A DNA stretch of 64,000 nt. Origin: Rhodanobacter sp. C03. Lineage in GTDB: Bacteria > Pseudomonadota > Gammaproteobacteria > Xanthomonadales > Rhodanobacteraceae. Each line of letters starts with the position of its first letter. Positions within the stretch are counted from its first letter, which is position 1. Positions 62,552 to 64,000 of the stretch are shown here, piece by piece. Location: NCBI RefSeq assembly GCF_002001175.1, contig NZ_MUNT01000007.1:124001-188000 (forward strand). Reading direction: 5' to 3'. The notes below the pieces were generated by a model. That model was given only the letters and a program-made list of their open reading frames with translations, was not told the origin of the DNA and ran no database searches. Made by a program: the position numbers and the translations under genes.

Positions 62552-64000
62552 TTACTTCGCTTCCTTCTCCATCAGCTTCTCGACCATGCTTGCCGGCACT
62601 TCCTCGTAATGATCGAAGATCATCGTGAAGTTGCCGCGGCCGCTGGTGGCCGAGCGCAGGAAGTTGATGTAGCCGAACATTTCGGCCAGCGGCACGAAGC
62701 CCTGCACGAAGGCATTGGCACCCTTCTGGCCCTGTTCGGTGATCGAGCCGCGACGACGGTTCATGTCGCCGATCACGTCGCCCAGGTAGGTCGCCTCGGT
62801 GACCACTTCCAGCTTCATCACCGGCTCGAGCAACTTCGGCTTGGACATCTTCTGCGCCTCGCGGAAGCAGGCGCGGGTGGCGATTTCGAAGGCGAGCGCC
62901 GAGGAGTCGACGTCGTGGAACTTGCCGTCGATCAGGCGTGCCTTGAAGTCCAGCACCTGGTAGCCGGCGACTTGGCCCTGGCGGGACTCCTTCGTGATGG
63001 CCTGCTCAACCGCCGGGATGAACTCGCGAGGTACGCGACCGCCGACCACTTCGTCGGAGAACACCACGCCGGTGCCTGGCTCGCCCGGCTCGAAGATGAT
63101 CTTCACTTCGGCGAACTGACCCGTACCGCCGGTCTGCTTCTTGTGCGTGTAGGTGTGCTCGACGGTCTTGCCGAACGCCTCGCGGAAGCTGACCTTGGGC
63201 TTGCCCATGTTCGCTTCCACGCCCAGCTCGGTGCGCATGCGATCGATGGTGATTTCCAGATGCAGCTCGCCCATGCCCTTGAGCACGGTCTGGCCGGTTT
63301 CCTGGTCCACTTCCATGCGCAGCGACGGATCGGCCTTGACCATTTTGTAGAGCGCGGTCGACATCTTGTCGACGTCGCCGCGGGTTTTCGGTTCGACCGA
63401 GACGCTGATCACCGGATCCGGGAAGCGCATGCGCTCGAGCAGGGCCGGATGCGCCGGATCGGACAGTGAATCGCCTGTCTCGGTGTCCTTCATCGAGACG
63501 AACGCGCAGATGTCACCGGCGCGCACTTCGTCGATTTCCTTGGTCGCGTTGGCCTGCACTTCCACGATGCGGCCCACGCGCTCCTTCTTGCCACGGGTGA
63601 CGTTCTGCAGCGTGTCGCCCTTCTTGATCACACCCGAATAGATGCGGCAGAAGGTCAGCGTGCCGAACTGGTCGTTGATGACCTTGAACGCCAGCGCGCG
63701 CGCCGGCGCGTCGTCGCGCACTTCCTGCTCGCCGATGATATTGCCGTCTTCGTCGACGATCGAGATGCCGCCGTTCTCGCCCGGGTAGGGCATGTAGTCG
63801 ACCACGGCGTCCAGCAGCTGCTGCACGCCCTTGTTCTTGTACGACGAGCCGCAGAACACCGGCACCAGCTTGCCGGTGACGCAACCCTTGCGGATGCATT
63901 CCTTCAGTTTCGCCGGATCGTGCTCACCGGTTTCGATGAGGTGCCCGAACGCGTCGTCGTCCATCGCCAGCGCGTGCTCGATCATCTCCTCGCGCAGCTT
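62552..64000 (-). CDS. fusA: Elongation factor G, second-paralogue type, 5' end outside the window
   Basis: The frame is open to the window edge; 482 residues (from about the end of the G domain) are visible. Domains II-V are complete: AFKVINDQFGTLTFCRIYSG, GMGELHLEITIDRMRTELGV, THKKQTGGTGQFAEVKI and VIGDMNRRRGSITEQGQKGA. Many segments differ from the canonical gammaproteobacterial EF-G of the str operon (here NFLRSATSGRGNFTMIFDHY), and no rpsL, rpsG or tuf is adjacent: the next gene is a peptidase. I therefore read it as an additional EF-G (fusA2 type) that may be specialised in translocation or recycling. Confidence 0.88.
   Translation of the reverse strand, partial: KLREEMIEHALAMDDDAFGHLIETGEHDPAKLKECIRKGCVTGKLVPVFCGSSYKNKGVQQLLDAVVDYMPYPGENGGISIVDEDGNIIGEQEVRDDAPARALAFKVINDQFGTLTFCRIYSGVIKKGDTLQNVTRGKKERVGRIVEVQANATKEIDEVRAGDICAFVSMKDTETGDSLSDPAHPALLERMRFPDPVISVSVEPKTRGDVDKMSTALYKMVKADPSLRMEVDQETGQTVLKGMGELHLEITIDRMRTELGVEANMGKPKVSFREAFGKTVEHTYTHKKQTGGTGQFAEVKIIFEPGEPGTGVVFSDEVVGGRVPREFIPAVEQAITKESRQGQVAGYQVLDFKARLIDGKFHDVDSSALAFEIATRACFREAQKMSKPKLLEPVMKLEVVTEATYLGDVIGDMNRRRGSITEQGQKGANAFVQGFVPLAEMFGYINFLRSATSGRGNFTMIFDHYEEVPASMVEKLMEKEAK

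Overview
The window is a piece of a GC-rich gammaproteobacterial chromosome. Gene content and arrangement point to the Xanthomonadales (Lysobacterales), most likely a Rhodanobacteraceae-type organism such as Rhodanobacter or Dyella. This is inferred from three things: a surface-polysaccharide cluster lying directly against etfA/etfB (the LPS locus position known from Xanthomonas), GTP-type PEP carboxykinase, and short REP-like palindromes between genes. No rRNA, tRNA, CRISPR array, prophage or transposase was seen.

Bases 1-24.7 kb are the distal part of a cell-surface glycan locus. It begins inside an ABC-2 permease (wzm-like) followed by its ATPase (wzt-like). Then come a very large multi-module glycosyltransferase (propeller-like part, coiled coil, GT-B and GT-A), an acyltransferase, two multi-membrane GT-C-like proteins, a GtrA flippase-like protein with a GT2 polyprenyl-phosphate sugar transferase, and wecB. 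The locus then becomes repetitive. Two paralogous LtaS/OpgB-like phosphotransferases occur as a tandem unit, the first followed by an intact methyltransferase and the second by a wreck of the same gene. A third, divergent phosphotransferase is encoded on the minus strand with two paralogous small lipoproteins. A 446-bp internal piece of that third gene has been copied between the two tandem units. A lipid methyltransferase-like gene and a GT4 gene close the locus.

Bases 24.6-30.3 kb hold electron-transfer flavoprotein genes (etfA, etfB, ETF-ubiquinone oxidoreductase) on the minus strand, with a two-domain glycosyltransferase between etfB and the oxidoreductase. Bases 30.4-33.6 kb hold an amidase and gcvT-gcvH. 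At 34.2 kb is the most unusual gene: a MetJ repressor whose C-terminus is replaced by a long Lys/Ala histone H1-like tail, with a candidate pair of met boxes upstream.

Bases 35-50 kb are housekeeping and envelope genes: a TonB-like protein, a class C beta-lactamase-fold hydrolase, lemA and an M48 protease, an MFS-type carrier, a CBS protein, an undecaprenyl-sugar GT2, mtgA, hslO, a GAF-GAF-GGDEF-EAL protein and a secreted protein of unknown role. Bases 49-51 kb hold an ECF sigma/anti-sigma/DUF4097 operon. Bases 51-64 kb hold pckG, a tetR next to a divergent alpha/beta hydrolase and fadE, a CPBP protease, prfC, a low-GC gene split by an in-frame TGA, an exported M20 peptidase, and the C-terminal two thirds of an EF-G that looks like a second paralogue. 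ETF, ETF-QO and FadE together make a fatty-acid oxidation electron route, and PEPCK feeds gluconeogenesis.
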